Positions 24,666 through 33,895 of a stretch of 64,000 bases of DNA are shown here, piece after piece. Below the pieces are notes generated by a model that saw nothing but the letters and a program-made list of their open reading frames with translations, did no database searches and was not told the DNA's origin. Source of the stretch: Paractinoplanes brasiliensis. GTDB taxonomy: Bacteria; Actinomycetota; Actinomycetes; Mycobacteriales; Micromonosporaceae. Each line of letters opens with the position of its first letter. Position 1 is the first letter of the stretch. A program made the translations under genes and the position numbers. Location: positions 5,748,001 to 5,812,000 of the forward strand of contig NZ_SNWR01000001.1 of the NCBI RefSeq assembly GCF_004362215.1, in the 5' to 3' direction.

Positions 24666-26068
24666 TCACTCGGATCGGGCAGGTCGGCTGCCCCGTTCCC
24701 GGGCCAGGCGTCCGACCAGGCCGAAACGGCTCGCCTGCTTGGGCGTGGCCTCGGCGTCGGAGAACAGCATGACCACGCTCGCGCCGCCCATGGCCGCGCG
24801 GTCGAGGCTGACCGAGCCGCCAGTGGACTGGGCCGCGCGGCGGGCGATGTCGAGCCCGAGCCCGGTCGAGCCCTGATTGCTCTGGCCACGTTGCATTGCC
24901 TTCTCCGGATCGGGAATGCCGGGCCCGGCGTCGTCGACACGCACCGCGACCCAGCCGTCGCGCCGTGAGATGCCCACCTCGAACGCCGTGCCCTGGGGGG
25001 TGTAGCGGAACACATTACCCAGAACGGCGTCCAACGCGGCAGCCAGTTCGGCCCGCGCAACCGGCACGGGAATGCGAACACTTGCGCCCACCACGCGGTA
25101 GCTGCGGTTCTGGTCGCCGGCCAGCGCCGACCAGAACGTCATCCGTTCGCGTACGACCTCGCTGGCGTCACACACCCCCGTCTCGGGCGCCGCCGCGACC
25201 TGAGCCGCGACCGCCTGCCGGGTCGTGTTGATCAGCTCGTTGACCTCACCCTCCAGCGTCACGATGGCCTGCCGGATGCGCCGGATGCCGCGCCGCCGGT
25301 CGACCTCGTCGGGGCTCAGGCTGATGATCTGGGTGTCGTCGGGGTCGAGGGCCTCGGCGTCCAGGCGCAGCGCCGTCAGCGGGGTGCGCAGCCGGTGCGA
25401 CAGGTCGGCCACCATCTCGCGCTCGCTGGTGCGCGAGGTCACCAGGCGGTCGGCCATGCGGTTGAACGCGTAACCGGCCTCGGCCAGCTCGCGGGGCCCG
25501 GACGGCTGGATGCGCACGCCCAGGTCGCCGCCGCCCACGGCCATGGCCGCGTGCACCAGGCTGCGAGCGGAGTTGACCGCCCCCGGGCCAGCCGGTCGAC
25601 CACCACGACACTGCCCGCCACCAGCACCAGCGCGATGCCGAGCAACAGCCACCAGTCGCCCGCGGCGCCGTCGGTGAGCTCGCTGCCGGGCACGAAGACC
25701 TCGACCACGAACGTACGGGCCCCGGCCGTGACCGGCTCGAGCCGCGCGACGCCGCCGTCGACGTCCTGCGTCACGGTCGACCCGCTGGTCGCCGCGTGCC
25801 GGACCTCGTCACCGGTGGCCCGGCCGCCCGACGTCACGCCCGGCGCGTACACCTTGACCCGGCCCTCGCTGCCGGCGGTCACCGCGCCCAGGCCCTTGCC
25901 GTTCGCGCCGGCCGTGATCGCGCCGGCCACCCGGGCGCTCTGCTGCGCGGCCGAGCTCATCGCCTGTTCGCGACGGTCCTCGCGCATCTCCCAGCCGAGC
26001 GGGACGAGGAACACGAGAGCGGCGACGGCGGTGGTCGCGGCGGTGATGTAGGCCAGGCGGCCCCTCAG
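24666..26068 (-). pseudogene. sensor histidine kinase, frameshifted in the membrane-HAMP junction
   Basis: Classical HAMP-HisKA-HATPase kinase paired with the OmpR regulator at 26065. The upstream frame encodes a first membrane helix (AAVAALVFLVPLGW) and an extracytoplasmic domain, then LGIALVLVAGSVVVVDRLAR. At 25580-25584 (five C on the plus strand) a sixth C is needed to join it to the downstream frame with AVNSARSLVHAAMAVGGGDL, the H-box SHRLRTPLTALRLDAEAL, N-box GNVFRYTPQG and G-box VDDAGPGIPD...GSTGLGLDIAR. The start is uncertain: no ATG or GTG lies near the overlap, and CTG 26068 overlapping the regulator stop (CTGA) is the best position. Likely a sequencing error or recent frameshift. 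Confidence 0.75.
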
Positions 26069-26754
26069 TCCGGCGCCACCAACCGGAATCCGACTCCCCG
26101 CACGGTGCGCAGGTAACGAGGCTTCGCCGCGGACTCGCCCAGTTTCCGACGCAGCCAGTACAGATGAACGTCGATCGTCTGATCCTCGCCGACCGATGGC
26201 TGTCGCCATACCTCCTCCAACAGCTCACGACGGGACACCACCCGGCCCGGGCGGGCAGCCAGGTAGGCCAGCAGGTCGAACTCCTTACGCGTCAGCGCGA
26301 GCGGCTGCTCGGCCAGGGTCGCGCTGCGCTCGCCGATGTCCACCCGCAGCTCGCCGACCTCGTGCACGGCGGGCTGGGCGGTGCGGCTGGCCCGGCCCAC
26401 GCGCCGCAGCACCGTGGCGATGCGCGCGTCGAGGTGGGCGCCGGTGAACGGCTTGACCATGTAGTCGTCGGCGCCGGCTCGCAGGAGCCGCACGACGGTC
26501 TGTTCGTCGTCGCGCGCGGTGGCGATGATGATCGGCACGTCCGTGATGCCGCGCAGCATGCGCAGCGCGTCGGAACCGTCCAGGTCGGGCAGACCGAGGT
26601 CGAGCACGACGAGGTCGGGCGTCTCGGCGGCGACCCGCCGCAGAGCGTCCAGCGCCGTGCCGACGGCGTGCACGGCATGCCCCCGGTCGGCGAGCGATCG
26701 GAGCATGGCGCCGCGCACGACGTGATCGTCTTCGACGAGCAACACCGTGGCCAT
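26065..26754 (-). CDS. OmpR-family response regulator
   Basis: 229-residue DNA-binding regulator from ATG 26754. The receiver domain shows VLLVEDDHVVRGAM, phosphorylation site Asp52 in VVLDLGLPDLDG, and conserved Thr and Lys positions (IIIATARDDEQ, MVKPFTGAHLD). The winged-helix output domain includes LTRKEFDLLAYLAARPGRVV and RTVRGVGFRLVAPD. The kinase begins at the stop codon of this gene, so they form a coupled pair. It diverges from the ADP-ribosylglycohydrolase gene. Confidence 0.93.
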   Translation of the reverse strand: MATVLLVEDDHVVRGAMLRSLADRGHAVHAVGTALDALRRVAAETPDLVVLDLGLPDLDGSDALRMLRGITDVPIIIATARDDEQTVVRLLRAGADDYMVKPFTGAHLDARIATVLRRVGRASRTAQPAVHEVGELRVDIGERSATLAEQPLALTRKEFDLLAYLAARPGRVVSRRELLEEVWRQPSVGEDQTIDVHLYWLRRKLGESAAKPRYLRTVRGVGFRLVAPD

Positions 26755-26850
26755 GCGAAGAAGGTACTGCCCCGGGCAACCAGGTCCTAACCGGTGATGC
26801 AGGGACACTCTTCGATTACTGAGCGTGGTGGAATACCATCCGTTGTGCCG

Positions 26851-27735
26851 ATGTCATTCACTCTTTTTCCCGATACGCGCCGCGCGCTGGCCCTCGACAG
26901 CCTGGCCGGCCTGAGCGTCGGCGACGCGCTGGGCGCCCAGCATTTCGTCGCGCCCGTCGACCCGGCCGACCCGCCGGCCGCGCCCTGGCCGTGGACGGAC
27001 GACACCGAGGAGGCCTGCTGCCTCGTCGCGGTGCTCGCCGAGGGTGACTTCGACCGGGACGGCTTCGCCGAGCTGCTGGGCCGGCGTCACGACCCCTACC
27101 GCGGTTACGGTCCCGGCGCGGTCGTCATGCTCCGCGAGATCCGCGAGGGGCTGCCCTGGCCCATCGCGGCCGCCGCGGCCTTCGACGGGCAGGGCTCGGC
27201 CGGCAACGGCGCTGCCATGCGGGCCGCCCCGCTCGGCGCCTGGCACGCCGACTCGCCGGCCCACGCTGCCGCGCAGGGGGCCCGGGCCGCCGAGGTCACC
27301 CATGCGCACGCCGAGGGCATCGCCGGGGGAGTGGCGGTGACGGTGGCCGCGGCGCTGGCGGCGGCCGGCCGGCTCGACGGGGTGCGTCCCGCCCTGCTGA
27401 GCGCCGTGGCGGCCTACACGCCCGACGGGCTCGTGCGTGACGGTCTGGTGGCGGCCACCCGCCTGAACTCTGCCGGCGAGGTGGCGTACGAGCTGGGAAA
27501 CGGCGCCCGGGCCATGGCGCGCGACACCGTGCCGTTCGCGCTCTGGGTGGCCGACCGGTTCCTCGACGACTATCCGGGGGCGATCGGGGCCTGCATCCGC
27601 GCGGGCGGCGACGTCGACACCACCTGTGCCATCGCCGGGGGAGTCGTGACGGCGTACACGGGCAGCGACGGCATCCCGGCGCGCTGGCGAGCGGCCCGTG
27701 AGCCGCTGCCCGGGTGGCTGACCGCCCAGGCCTGA
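26851..27735 (+). CDS. ADP-ribosylglycohydrolase family protein
   Basis: Dinuclear-Mg enzyme family that removes ADP-ribose from proteins or small molecules, 294 residues from ATG 26851 (MSFTLFPDTRRALALDSLAG; GTG 26845 is an alternative). The N-terminal SVGDALGAQHF and PWTDDTEEACCLVAVL are the family's Gly and Thr-Asp-Asp metal motifs, and the C-terminal GGDVDTTCAIAGGVVTAYTG supplies the remaining Asp pair. The target is unknown; several members regulate nitrogenase or host-like ADP-ribosylation. It is followed by the HIT gene in the same direction. Confidence 0.88.
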   Translation: MSFTLFPDTRRALALDSLAGLSVGDALGAQHFVAPVDPADPPAAPWPWTDDTEEACCLVAVLAEGDFDRDGFAELLGRRHDPYRGYGPGAVVMLREIREGLPWPIAAAAAFDGQGSAGNGAAMRAAPLGAWHADSPAHAAAQGARAAEVTHAHAEGIAGGVAVTVAAALAAAGRLDGVRPALLSAVAAYTPDGLVRDGLVAATRLNSAGEVAYELGNGARAMARDTVPFALWVADRFLDDYPGAIGACIRAGGDVDTTCAIAGGVVTAYTGSDGIPARWRAAREPLPGWLTAQA

Positions 27736-27761
27736 CCCGGTCGCTGACGTAGGGTGCCCGT

Positions 27762-28262
27762 GTGAGCGACCCCGACGGCCTCGAGCGGCTCTGGACCCCG
27801 CACCGCCTCGACTACGTCACCGGCGAGGGCCGTCCCGACGGCTGCCCGTTCTGCCTGGCGCCGGCCGAGCCCGAGGCGACCAGCCTGGTCGTGGCGCGCG
27901 GCGAGCTCGTGTTCGCCGTGCTCAACCTCTATCCGTACAACCCCGGGCACGTCATGGTCTGCCCCTACCGGCACGTGGCCGACTACACCGACCTCACCGA
28001 CGCCGAGACGGTCGAGGTGGCTTCCTTCACCCGTACGGCGATGCGCGTGATCCGGTCGATCAGCAGCCCGCACGGCTTCAACCTGGGCATGAACCAGGGC
28101 GCCGTCGCGGGCGCGGGGATCGCCGCCCACCTGCACCAGCACATCGTGCCGAGGTGGGGCGGCGACGCGAACTTCATGTCGGTGGTCGGTCAGACCAAGG
28201 TGCTCCCGCAGCTGCTCGGCGAGACCCGCCGCCTGTTGATCGGCGCGTGGCCGGTCACTTGA
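27762..28262 (+). CDS. HIT family protein (Ap4A hydrolase/phosphorylase type)
   Basis: Histidine-triad nucleotide-binding protein of 166 residues, starting at GTG 27762. The catalytic triad region is HLHQHIVPRWGGDANFM and the CPFCLAP zinc-like knuckle precedes VLNLYPYNPGHVMVCPYRHV. In Mycobacterium tuberculosis the homologue Rv2613c sits directly beside pgsA1 and hydrolyses or phosphorolyses Ap4A. Here an EF-G-like gene is interposed on the other strand. It overlaps the last bases of that convergent gene. Confidence 0.92.
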   Translation: MSDPDGLERLWTPHRLDYVTGEGRPDGCPFCLAPAEPEATSLVVARGELVFAVLNLYPYNPGHVMVCPYRHVADYTDLTDAETVEVASFTRTAMRVIRSISSPHGFNLGMNQGAVAGAGIAAHLHQHIVPRWGGDANFMSVVGQTKVLPQLLGETRRLLIGAWPVT

Positions 28263-30414
28263 CCGTCTGCTCCTTTTTGAAGGCTTCTGCCAGGTGCACG
28301 GGCATGGGTTCGTGGCGGGCGTACGTGCGGGTGAAGGTGCCCGCGCCGGAGGAGAGGGCTCGTAGCTCGACGGCGTAACGCACCAGCTCGGTGGCGGGCA
28401 CCTCGGCGCGGACCAGGCTGTGCGTGCCGTCGCCGTCGTTCTCGGTGCCGAGCGGCCGGCCGCGGCGCCCGGAGAGGTCGCTCATCACCGCGCCCACGTA
28501 CGTGTCGGGCACCCGCACCACGATCTCGTCGATCGGTTCGAGCAGCGTGACCTGCCCGTTCGCGGCGGCTTCGCGCAGCGCGAGCGCACCGGCGGTCTGG
28601 AACGCGGCATCCGACGAGTCGACGCTGTGCGCCTTGCCGTCGTACAGGGTCACCCGCAGGTCGACCACCGGGCAGCCGGCCGCCAGCCCGCGTTCGAGCT
28701 GGGCCCGCACCCCCTTCTCGACCGAGGGGATGTAGTTGTGCGGCACCGCGCCGCCGACCACCTTGTCGACGAACTCGAAGCCGGACCCGCGGGGCAGCGG
28801 CTCGACCCGGATGTCGCACACCGCGTACTGGCCGTGGCCGCCGGACTGCTTCACGTGCCGCCCGTGCCCCTGCGACTCGCAGCCGAAGGTCTCGCGCAAG
28901 GCCACCTTGACCGGCTCGGTGTCGAGCTCGACCCCGCCCGAGCGCAGCCGGTCGAGCACCACGTCGGCGTGCGACTCGCCCATGGTCCAGAGCACCAGCT
29001 GGTGGGTGTCGGGGTTGCGTTCCAGCCGCATGGTCGGGTCGCCGGCGACCAGGCGGGCGAGGTTCTTGGCCAGGGCGTCCTCGTCCGAGCGCGACTTGGC
29101 GACCACGGCGATCGGCAGCAGCGGTTCCGGCATCGTCCACGGCTCCATCAGCAGCGGCAGGTCCTTGCTGCTGAGCGTGTCGCCGGTCTCGGCGCTGCCC
29201 GACTTGGTGATCGCGCAGATGTCGCCGGCGACGCACTGGCCGACCTCGCGCAGCTGGGCGCCGAGAGGGGAGTAGATGTGGGCGACCCGCTCGTCGGCGT
29301 CGTGGTCGGGGTGGCCGCGGTCGGCCATGCCGTGCCCCGAGACGTGCAGCGTCTGCTCCGGCCGCAGGGTGCCGGAGAACACCCGTACGAGCGAGACCCG
29401 GCCCACGTGCCTGTCGATCGTGGTCTTGACCACCTCGGCCACCAGTGGGCCGTCGGGGTCGCAGGTCAGCGGCGGGCGAGCCGAGCCGTCGACGCCGGTG
29501 ACCACCGGCAGCTCGTGCTCCAGCGGCGACGGCGCGGCGCTGACCAGGCCGTCGAGCAGCGCGTCGAGCCCCACGCCGGTGCCCGCGCAGACCGGGATGA
29601 CCGGATAGAAGTTGCCCCGGGCGACCGCTTTCTCGAGGTCCGGCAGCAGCGTCGCCGTGCTGATCAGTTCGCCGCCGAGATAGCGGTCCATCAGGGATTC
29701 GTCCTCGCTCTCGGCGATGACCCCCTCGATGAGCGCGTTGCGGTCGTCGGCGATCGGGTTGAGGTGCTCGGGCTCGGCCTCGCCCTCGCGCGGCGGATAC
29801 CCCTCGGAGTAGTCGAGCACCCGCAGCGTGACCAGGCCGATCAGGCCGGCCACGGAGACACCGTCGTCGCCGAGCATGGGCTGGTAGATCGGCATCACGT
29901 TCTCACCGAACGCCTCCTGCACGCCGGCCAGGGTGTCCTCGTAGTCGGCGCGCGGGTGGTCGAGCCGCGTGATCGCCACCGCCCGGGGCATACCGACCGC
30001 GGCGCACTCCTCCCACAGCGCGACGGTGGCGTCGTCGACCCCGTCGACGGCCGAGACCACGAAGAGCGCGGCGTCCGCGGCCCGCAGGCCGGCGCGCAGC
30101 TCCCCGACGAAGTCGGCATAACCGGGGGTGTCGAGCAGGTTGATCTTGACGTCCCGGTGCACGACCGGCGCGCACGACAGCGCGACCGAGCGCTGCTGAC
30201 GGATCGCGGCGGGGTCGTGGTCGGTCACCGTGGTGCCGTCGGTCACCGAGCCGGCCCGGGAAATCGTCCCGGTGGCCGCCAGCAGGGCCTCGACCAGGGT
30301 GGTCTTGCCCGCGCCGGAGTGTCCCACCAGCACCACGTTGCGTACTCTGCCGGGCTCGGTCACCACCGGCGCCGTCGCGCCGTTGAGCCCCTTCTCCGAG
30401 GTCTTCTGCGCCAT
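28255..30414 (-). CDS. elongation factor G-like protein (EF-G2 type)
   Basis: 719-residue translational GTPase paralogue, starting at ATG 30414. G1 is GHSGAGKTTLVEAL; G3 is LLDTPGYADFVGEL; but the G4 position reads ITRLDHPRAD rather than NKxD, and the switch I region (TDHDPAAIRQQRSVAL) lacks the EF-G pattern. Domains II-V are present to the C-terminus (YVGAVMSDLSGRRGRPLGTE). The whole EF-G2 subfamily in actinobacteria is like this; in mycobacteria it does not appear to support translocation, so its role in translation is uncertain. It is a singleton on the minus strand. Confidence 0.9.
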   Translation of the reverse strand: MAQKTSEKGLNGATAPVVTEPGRVRNVVLVGHSGAGKTTLVEALLAATGTISRAGSVTDGTTVTDHDPAAIRQQRSVALSCAPVVHRDVKINLLDTPGYADFVGELRAGLRAADAALFVVSAVDGVDDATVALWEECAAVGMPRAVAITRLDHPRADYEDTLAGVQEAFGENVMPIYQPMLGDDGVSVAGLIGLVTLRVLDYSEGYPPREGEAEPEHLNPIADDRNALIEGVIAESEDESLMDRYLGGELISTATLLPDLEKAVARGNFYPVIPVCAGTGVGLDALLDGLVSAAPSPLEHELPVVTGVDGSARPPLTCDPDGPLVAEVVKTTIDRHVGRVSLVRVFSGTLRPEQTLHVSGHGMADRGHPDHDADERVAHIYSPLGAQLREVGQCVAGDICAITKSGSAETGDTLSSKDLPLLMEPWTMPEPLLPIAVVAKSRSDEDALAKNLARLVAGDPTMRLERNPDTHQLVLWTMGESHADVVLDRLRSGGVELDTEPVKVALRETFGCESQGHGRHVKQSGGHGQYAVCDIRVEPLPRGSGFEFVDKVVGGAVPHNYIPSVEKGVRAQLERGLAAGCPVVDLRVTLYDGKAHSVDSSDAAFQTAGALALREAAANGQVTLLEPIDEIVVRVPDTYVGAVMSDLSGRRGRPLGTENDGDGTHSLVRAEVPATELVRYAVELRALSSGAGTFTRTYARHEPMPVHLAEAFKKEQTVK

Positions 30415-30638
30415 GGCGGCCGCTCCCGTCCGGTTCGAGGTCCTTCGGGGCCGGGCTCCCGCGCGCGGCCGACGAAGTCCATTACGTGACTGTTACGACG
30501 CTCTTACTGAATCCCACACCCGCGAGTGTCCGAAGGGCAACCCTTTGTGGTGGCGGAGCGTCACAGAAATGACGATACGGCCAAGGCCGCTCACCGGACG
30601 CCGGGGACCGGCGCCTCGGCCGATATGGTGGGACGGCC

Positions 30639-31268
30639 ATGGCAAAGATCGTTCAAGTACCCGCGCGCGCCGTCATCGCCTACGGCGTGAATCCACTCGC
30701 CCGATTCCTGCTGCGGATCGGCGTCACGCCCAACGCGGTCACCGTCGCCGGCACCGTCGGCGTGCTGTTCGGCGCCTCGTTCGGTGCGAGGGGCCACCTC
30801 ATCTGGGGCACGGCCATCGTCACCTTCTTCGCCCTGACCGACGCGCTCGACGGCACGATGGCCCGGATGCGCGGCGGATCGAGCAAGTACGGCGCCCTGC
30901 TCGACTCGTCGATGGACCGCATCGCCGACGCGGCCGTCTTCGGCGCGGTCGTCTACTACCTGCACACCGAGGGCAACCCGTACGGGGGGATGATCGCGGC
31001 CCTGGTCAGCCTGGCCGCCGGTCAGGTCGTGTCGTACGTGAAGGCGCGCGCCCAGAGCCTCGGGCTCGACGCCGACGTCGGCATCGCCGAGCGCCTCGAG
31101 CGGCTGCTCATCGTGGGTGTCGGCGGCCTGCTCGGCGGGGCTGGGCTGGAATGGGGCCTGCCGGCCGCGCTCTGGGTGCTGGCCGCGCTGTCGATCGTCA
31201 CCGTGTTCCAGCGGCTGATCCACGCGCACCGCACGGAGCCCGCGCCGGCGAAGGAACCCACTGCGTGA
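30639..31268 (+). CDS. pgsA: phosphatidylinositol phosphate synthase (CDP-alcohol phosphatidyltransferase)
   Basis: Membrane enzyme that condenses CDP-diacylglycerol with inositol-1-phosphate to make PI-phosphate, the first step of mycobacterial-type PI/PIM synthesis. 209 residues from ATG 30639. The catalytic motif runs DALDGTMARMRGGSSKYGAL and LDSSMDRIAD, matching D-x2-D-G-x2-A-R-x8-G-x3-D-x3-D. Five or more helices are apparent. It is translationally coupled (GTGA) to the acyltransferase, and with PimA forms the PIM cluster. Other CDP-alcohol substrates cannot be fully excluded. Confidence 0.9.
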   Translation: MAKIVQVPARAVIAYGVNPLARFLLRIGVTPNAVTVAGTVGVLFGASFGARGHLIWGTAIVTFFALTDALDGTMARMRGGSSKYGALLDSSMDRIADAAVFGAVVYYLHTEGNPYGGMIAALVSLAAGQVVSYVKARAQSLGLDADVGIAERLERLLIVGVGGLLGGAGLEWGLPAALWVLAALSIVTVFQRLIHAHRTEPAPAKEPTA

Positions 31269-32128
31269 AGGACCGGCTGATCGAGTGGGGCTACGCGGCC
31301 GGGTGGCGGGTCACGCGGGCCCTTCCGCTGCCCTTGGCGCGCCGTCTCTTCCAGTTCGGGGCCGACCGCGCGTACGCGAGAAACGGTCCGGGCACCCAGC
31401 GGCTGCGGCGCAACCTGCGGCAGGTCAAACCGGACATGGACGACCTGCTGGTGCGGGACGGGCTGCGTTCGTACGCGCGGTACTGGCTGGAGGCGTTCCG
31501 GCTGCCCTCGCAGACCCGGCAGCACTTCCTCGACGGCTTCGGCATGTCCGACGAGAACTACTCCGAGCTCAAGTCGGCGATCACCGACGGCAAGGGGGTC
31601 GTGCTCGCCCTGCCGCACGTCGGCAACTGGGACGCGGCCGCCGCGTGGCTGGTGTCGCACGACTGGCGCATGGTCACCGTGGCCGAACGGCTCAAGCCCG
31701 AGGGCGTGTACGAGCAGTTCCTCGCGTACCGCAGAAAGCTCGGCATGGAGGTGCTGCCGCTCACCGGGGGCCGGCGCGCCCCGCTCGAGGTGCTGGCCGA
31801 ACGGCTGGGCCAGGGGTACGCGGTGTGCCTGCTGGGCGATCGTGACCTGTCCCGCAACGGCGTCGAGGTGACGTTCTTCGGCGGGCGTACCCGGATGCCG
31901 GCCGGGCCCGCGATCCTGGCCATCCGTACAGGGGCGCCCCTGTACGCGGTCGACCTGTACTTCACCGAGACGCAGACCCGGGCGGTGCTGCGCCGCATCA
32001 CGCCGGCGACCGAGGGCCCGCTCGACGTACGGGTCAAGGCCACCACCCAGATGCTCGCCGACGCGTTCGCCATCGGCATCGCCGAGCACCCGCAGGACTG
32101 GCACATGCTGCAGAAACTGTGGTTGTAG
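31265..32128 (+). CDS. phosphatidylinositol mannoside acyltransferase (LpxL/HtrB family)
   Basis: Acyl-CoA-dependent acyltransferase at the inner face of the membrane that adds the acyl chain to PIM1/PIM2. The 287-residue product begins with GTG 31265 overlapping pgsA. Catalytic motif LPHVGNWDAAAAWL (His and Asp) and the ERLKPEGVYEQFLAYRRKLG and GGRTRMPAGPAILA stretches are standard for the family. The order pgsA, acyltransferase, pimA is as in Rv2612c-Rv2610c. Confidence 0.91.
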   Translation: MKDRLIEWGYAAGWRVTRALPLPLARRLFQFGADRAYARNGPGTQRLRRNLRQVKPDMDDLLVRDGLRSYARYWLEAFRLPSQTRQHFLDGFGMSDENYSELKSAITDGKGVVLALPHVGNWDAAAAWLVSHDWRMVTVAERLKPEGVYEQFLAYRRKLGMEVLPLTGGRRAPLEVLAERLGQGYAVCLLGDRDLSRNGVEVTFFGGRTRMPAGPAILAIRTGAPLYAVDLYFTETQTRAVLRRITPATEGPLDVRVKATTQMLADAFAIGIAEHPQDWHMLQKLWL

Positions 32129-32139
32129 GGAGCCGGGAC

Positions 32140-33294
32140 ATGCGGATCGGGATCGTCTCGCCCTACTCGTTCGACGTGCCCGGCGGCGTTCAGAACCACA
32201 TCATGGACCTGTCCGAGGCGCTGATCGGGCTGGGGCACGAGGTGAGCGTGCTGGCCCCGGCCGACGAGGACGCGGAACTTCCCCCGTACGTGGTCTCGGC
32301 CGGACGCGCCGTGCCGCTGCCCTACAACGGGTCGGTCGCCCGCATCGCGTTCGGGCCGGTGTCGACAGCGCGGGTGCGGCGCTGGCTCAAGGCCGGGCGG
32401 TTCGACGTGCTGCACGTGCACGAGCCGATGACGCTCAGCCTCTCGCTGCTGGCGGTGCTGTCGGCGCGGGGGCCGGTGGTCGCCACCTTCCATACCGCCA
32501 TGACGCGTTCGCGGGCGCTTTCCGCTGCTCAGGGGATGCTGCAGCTGGTGGTCGAGAAGATCACGGCGCGGATCGCTGTCAGTGAGCTGGCGCGGAAGGT
32601 GCAGGTCGAGCATCTCGGCGGGGGAGCGGTGGAGATCCCCAACGGGGTTGCTGTCAGCAAGTTCGCCTCGGCCTTGCCCCTCGACGGGTGGCCCGGAGAG
32701 GGTGGTTCGCTGGGGTTCCTCGGGCGGTTCACCGAGCCTCGCAAGGGGTTCGACATCTTGCGTGCGGCTTTTGTCCCCTTGGCTCGCCGGCGGCCGGGAT
32801 TGCGGCTGCTCGTCGCCGGTCCCGGCGACCGAGACGACCTTTACCACGAAATTCCGGTTGATCTGCATGATCGGGTGGTGTTTCTAGGACTTGTCCCCGA
32901 ATCGGACAAGGCTCGCATGTTGCGTAGTGTCGATGTCTACGTGGCGCCGAACACCGGGGGCGAGAGCTTCGGGATGATCCTGACCGAGGCCATGGCGGCC
33001 GGAACGGCGATCGCGGCCAGCGACCTGGACGCCTTCCGGCGGGTGCTCGACGGCGGCCGTGCCGGGGCGCTCTTCCCCACCGGTGACGCCGAGGCGCTGT
33101 GTGGCCTGCTCGACGCGCTGCTCTCCGACCCGGCCCGGCGGGCGGGCCTGTCCGAGGCGGCATCGAGCGCGGTCTTGGCGTTCGACTGGACATCGGTCGC
33201 GCAGCGTGTCCTCGAGGTGTACGCAACGGCGATAGAGGCCACCGACGGGCGGGTCATGGACGAGGAGTGGGACGAACCACGTTCCGGCGAATGA
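32140..33294 (+). CDS. pimA: phosphatidyl-myo-inositol mannosyltransferase PimA
   Basis: GT4 enzyme transferring mannose from GDP-mannose to phosphatidylinositol at the cytoplasmic face, 384 residues. ATG 32140 is chosen because its preceding frame only extends into the acyltransferase; 11 bases separate the two. MRIGIVSPYSFDVPGGVQNH is the PimA N-terminal acceptor motif, and the C-terminal donor domain shows FLGRFTEPRKGFDIL and VAPNTGGESFGMILTEAM. Last gene of the PIM operon; followed by the small membrane protein below. Confidence 0.92.
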   Translation: MRIGIVSPYSFDVPGGVQNHIMDLSEALIGLGHEVSVLAPADEDAELPPYVVSAGRAVPLPYNGSVARIAFGPVSTARVRRWLKAGRFDVLHVHEPMTLSLSLLAVLSARGPVVATFHTAMTRSRALSAAQGMLQLVVEKITARIAVSELARKVQVEHLGGGAVEIPNGVAVSKFASALPLDGWPGEGGSLGFLGRFTEPRKGFDILRAAFVPLARRRPGLRLLVAGPGDRDDLYHEIPVDLHDRVVFLGLVPESDKARMLRSVDVYVAPNTGGESFGMILTEAMAAGTAIAASDLDAFRRVLDGGRAGALFPTGDAEALCGLLDALLSDPARRAGLSEAASSAVLAFDWTSVAQRVLEVYATAIEATDGRVMDEEWDEPRSGE

Positions 33295-33328
33295 CACCGG
33301 CGAGCCCCGGGGCACTACGATTCCGGCC

Positions 33329-33850
33329 ATGTGGTGGGTCCTGGGTGTCGTGGCGGCGGTCGTGCTGCTCGCCGCCTACCTGGGCTGGACGGCTCACCGC
33401 GTCGAGCGGGTGCACGTGCGCGCCCAGTCGGCCGAGCGGGCCCTCGACGCCCACCTGATGCGCCGGGCCGCGGCGGCGGCCGTCGTCGCCGAGCAGGCCG
33501 ACATCGTCGAGCTCTACGCTGCGGCGCGGCTCGCCCTCGACGCCGACCCCGACGAACGCGAGTCCGCCGAGAACGACCTGACCCGCCAGTTGCAGGCGAT
33601 CACGTTGTCGGGCACGGATCCCGCCACCCGCACGCTCGTGGCCTCCAGCCGGCGGGTGGTGCTCGCCCGGCAGGTGCACACCGATCTCGTACGCGATGCT
33701 CTGACCGCTCGCCACCGTCCGCTCGTACGCGCTCTGCGGCTGGCCCGGCGTTACCCGCGCCCGCAGTATTTCGACATCGAGGAGCCACCGATGCCGCCGG
33801 CCGTTCCTGCTCCGGCTTCGGTTCCGGCGGCCCCTCTCGAGCCGGTCTGA
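33329..33850 (+). CDS. hypothetical membrane-anchored protein (LemA-like layout)
   Basis: 173-residue protein with one N-terminal helix (MWWVLGVVAAVVLLAAYLG) followed by a long alpha-helical domain (RVERVHVRAQSAERALDAHL and onwards) and an Ala/Pro-rich tail. The arrangement resembles LemA-like proteins but has no signature I can confirm. A gene of this kind stands after pimA in several actinobacteria, supporting it as real. It is convergent with pdxS, 45 bases away. Confidence 0.7.
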   Translation: MWWVLGVVAAVVLLAAYLGWTAHRVERVHVRAQSAERALDAHLMRRAAAAAVVAEQADIVELYAAARLALDADPDERESAENDLTRQLQAITLSGTDPATRTLVASSRRVVLARQVHTDLVRDALTARHRPLVRALRLARRYPRPQYFDIEEPPMPPAVPAPASVPAAPLEPV

Positions 33851-33895
33851 GCTTTCCCGGCGGCGTTCTTGCCGGCCGCTTTGCCTGCCGAGCCT

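Noticed and set aside
33851..33895. Lys/Ala-rich minus-strand peptide AAGKGSAGKAAGKNAAGK after pdxS
   Set aside because: Out of frame with pdxS, whose normal end (SERGW) precedes it; no independent start.
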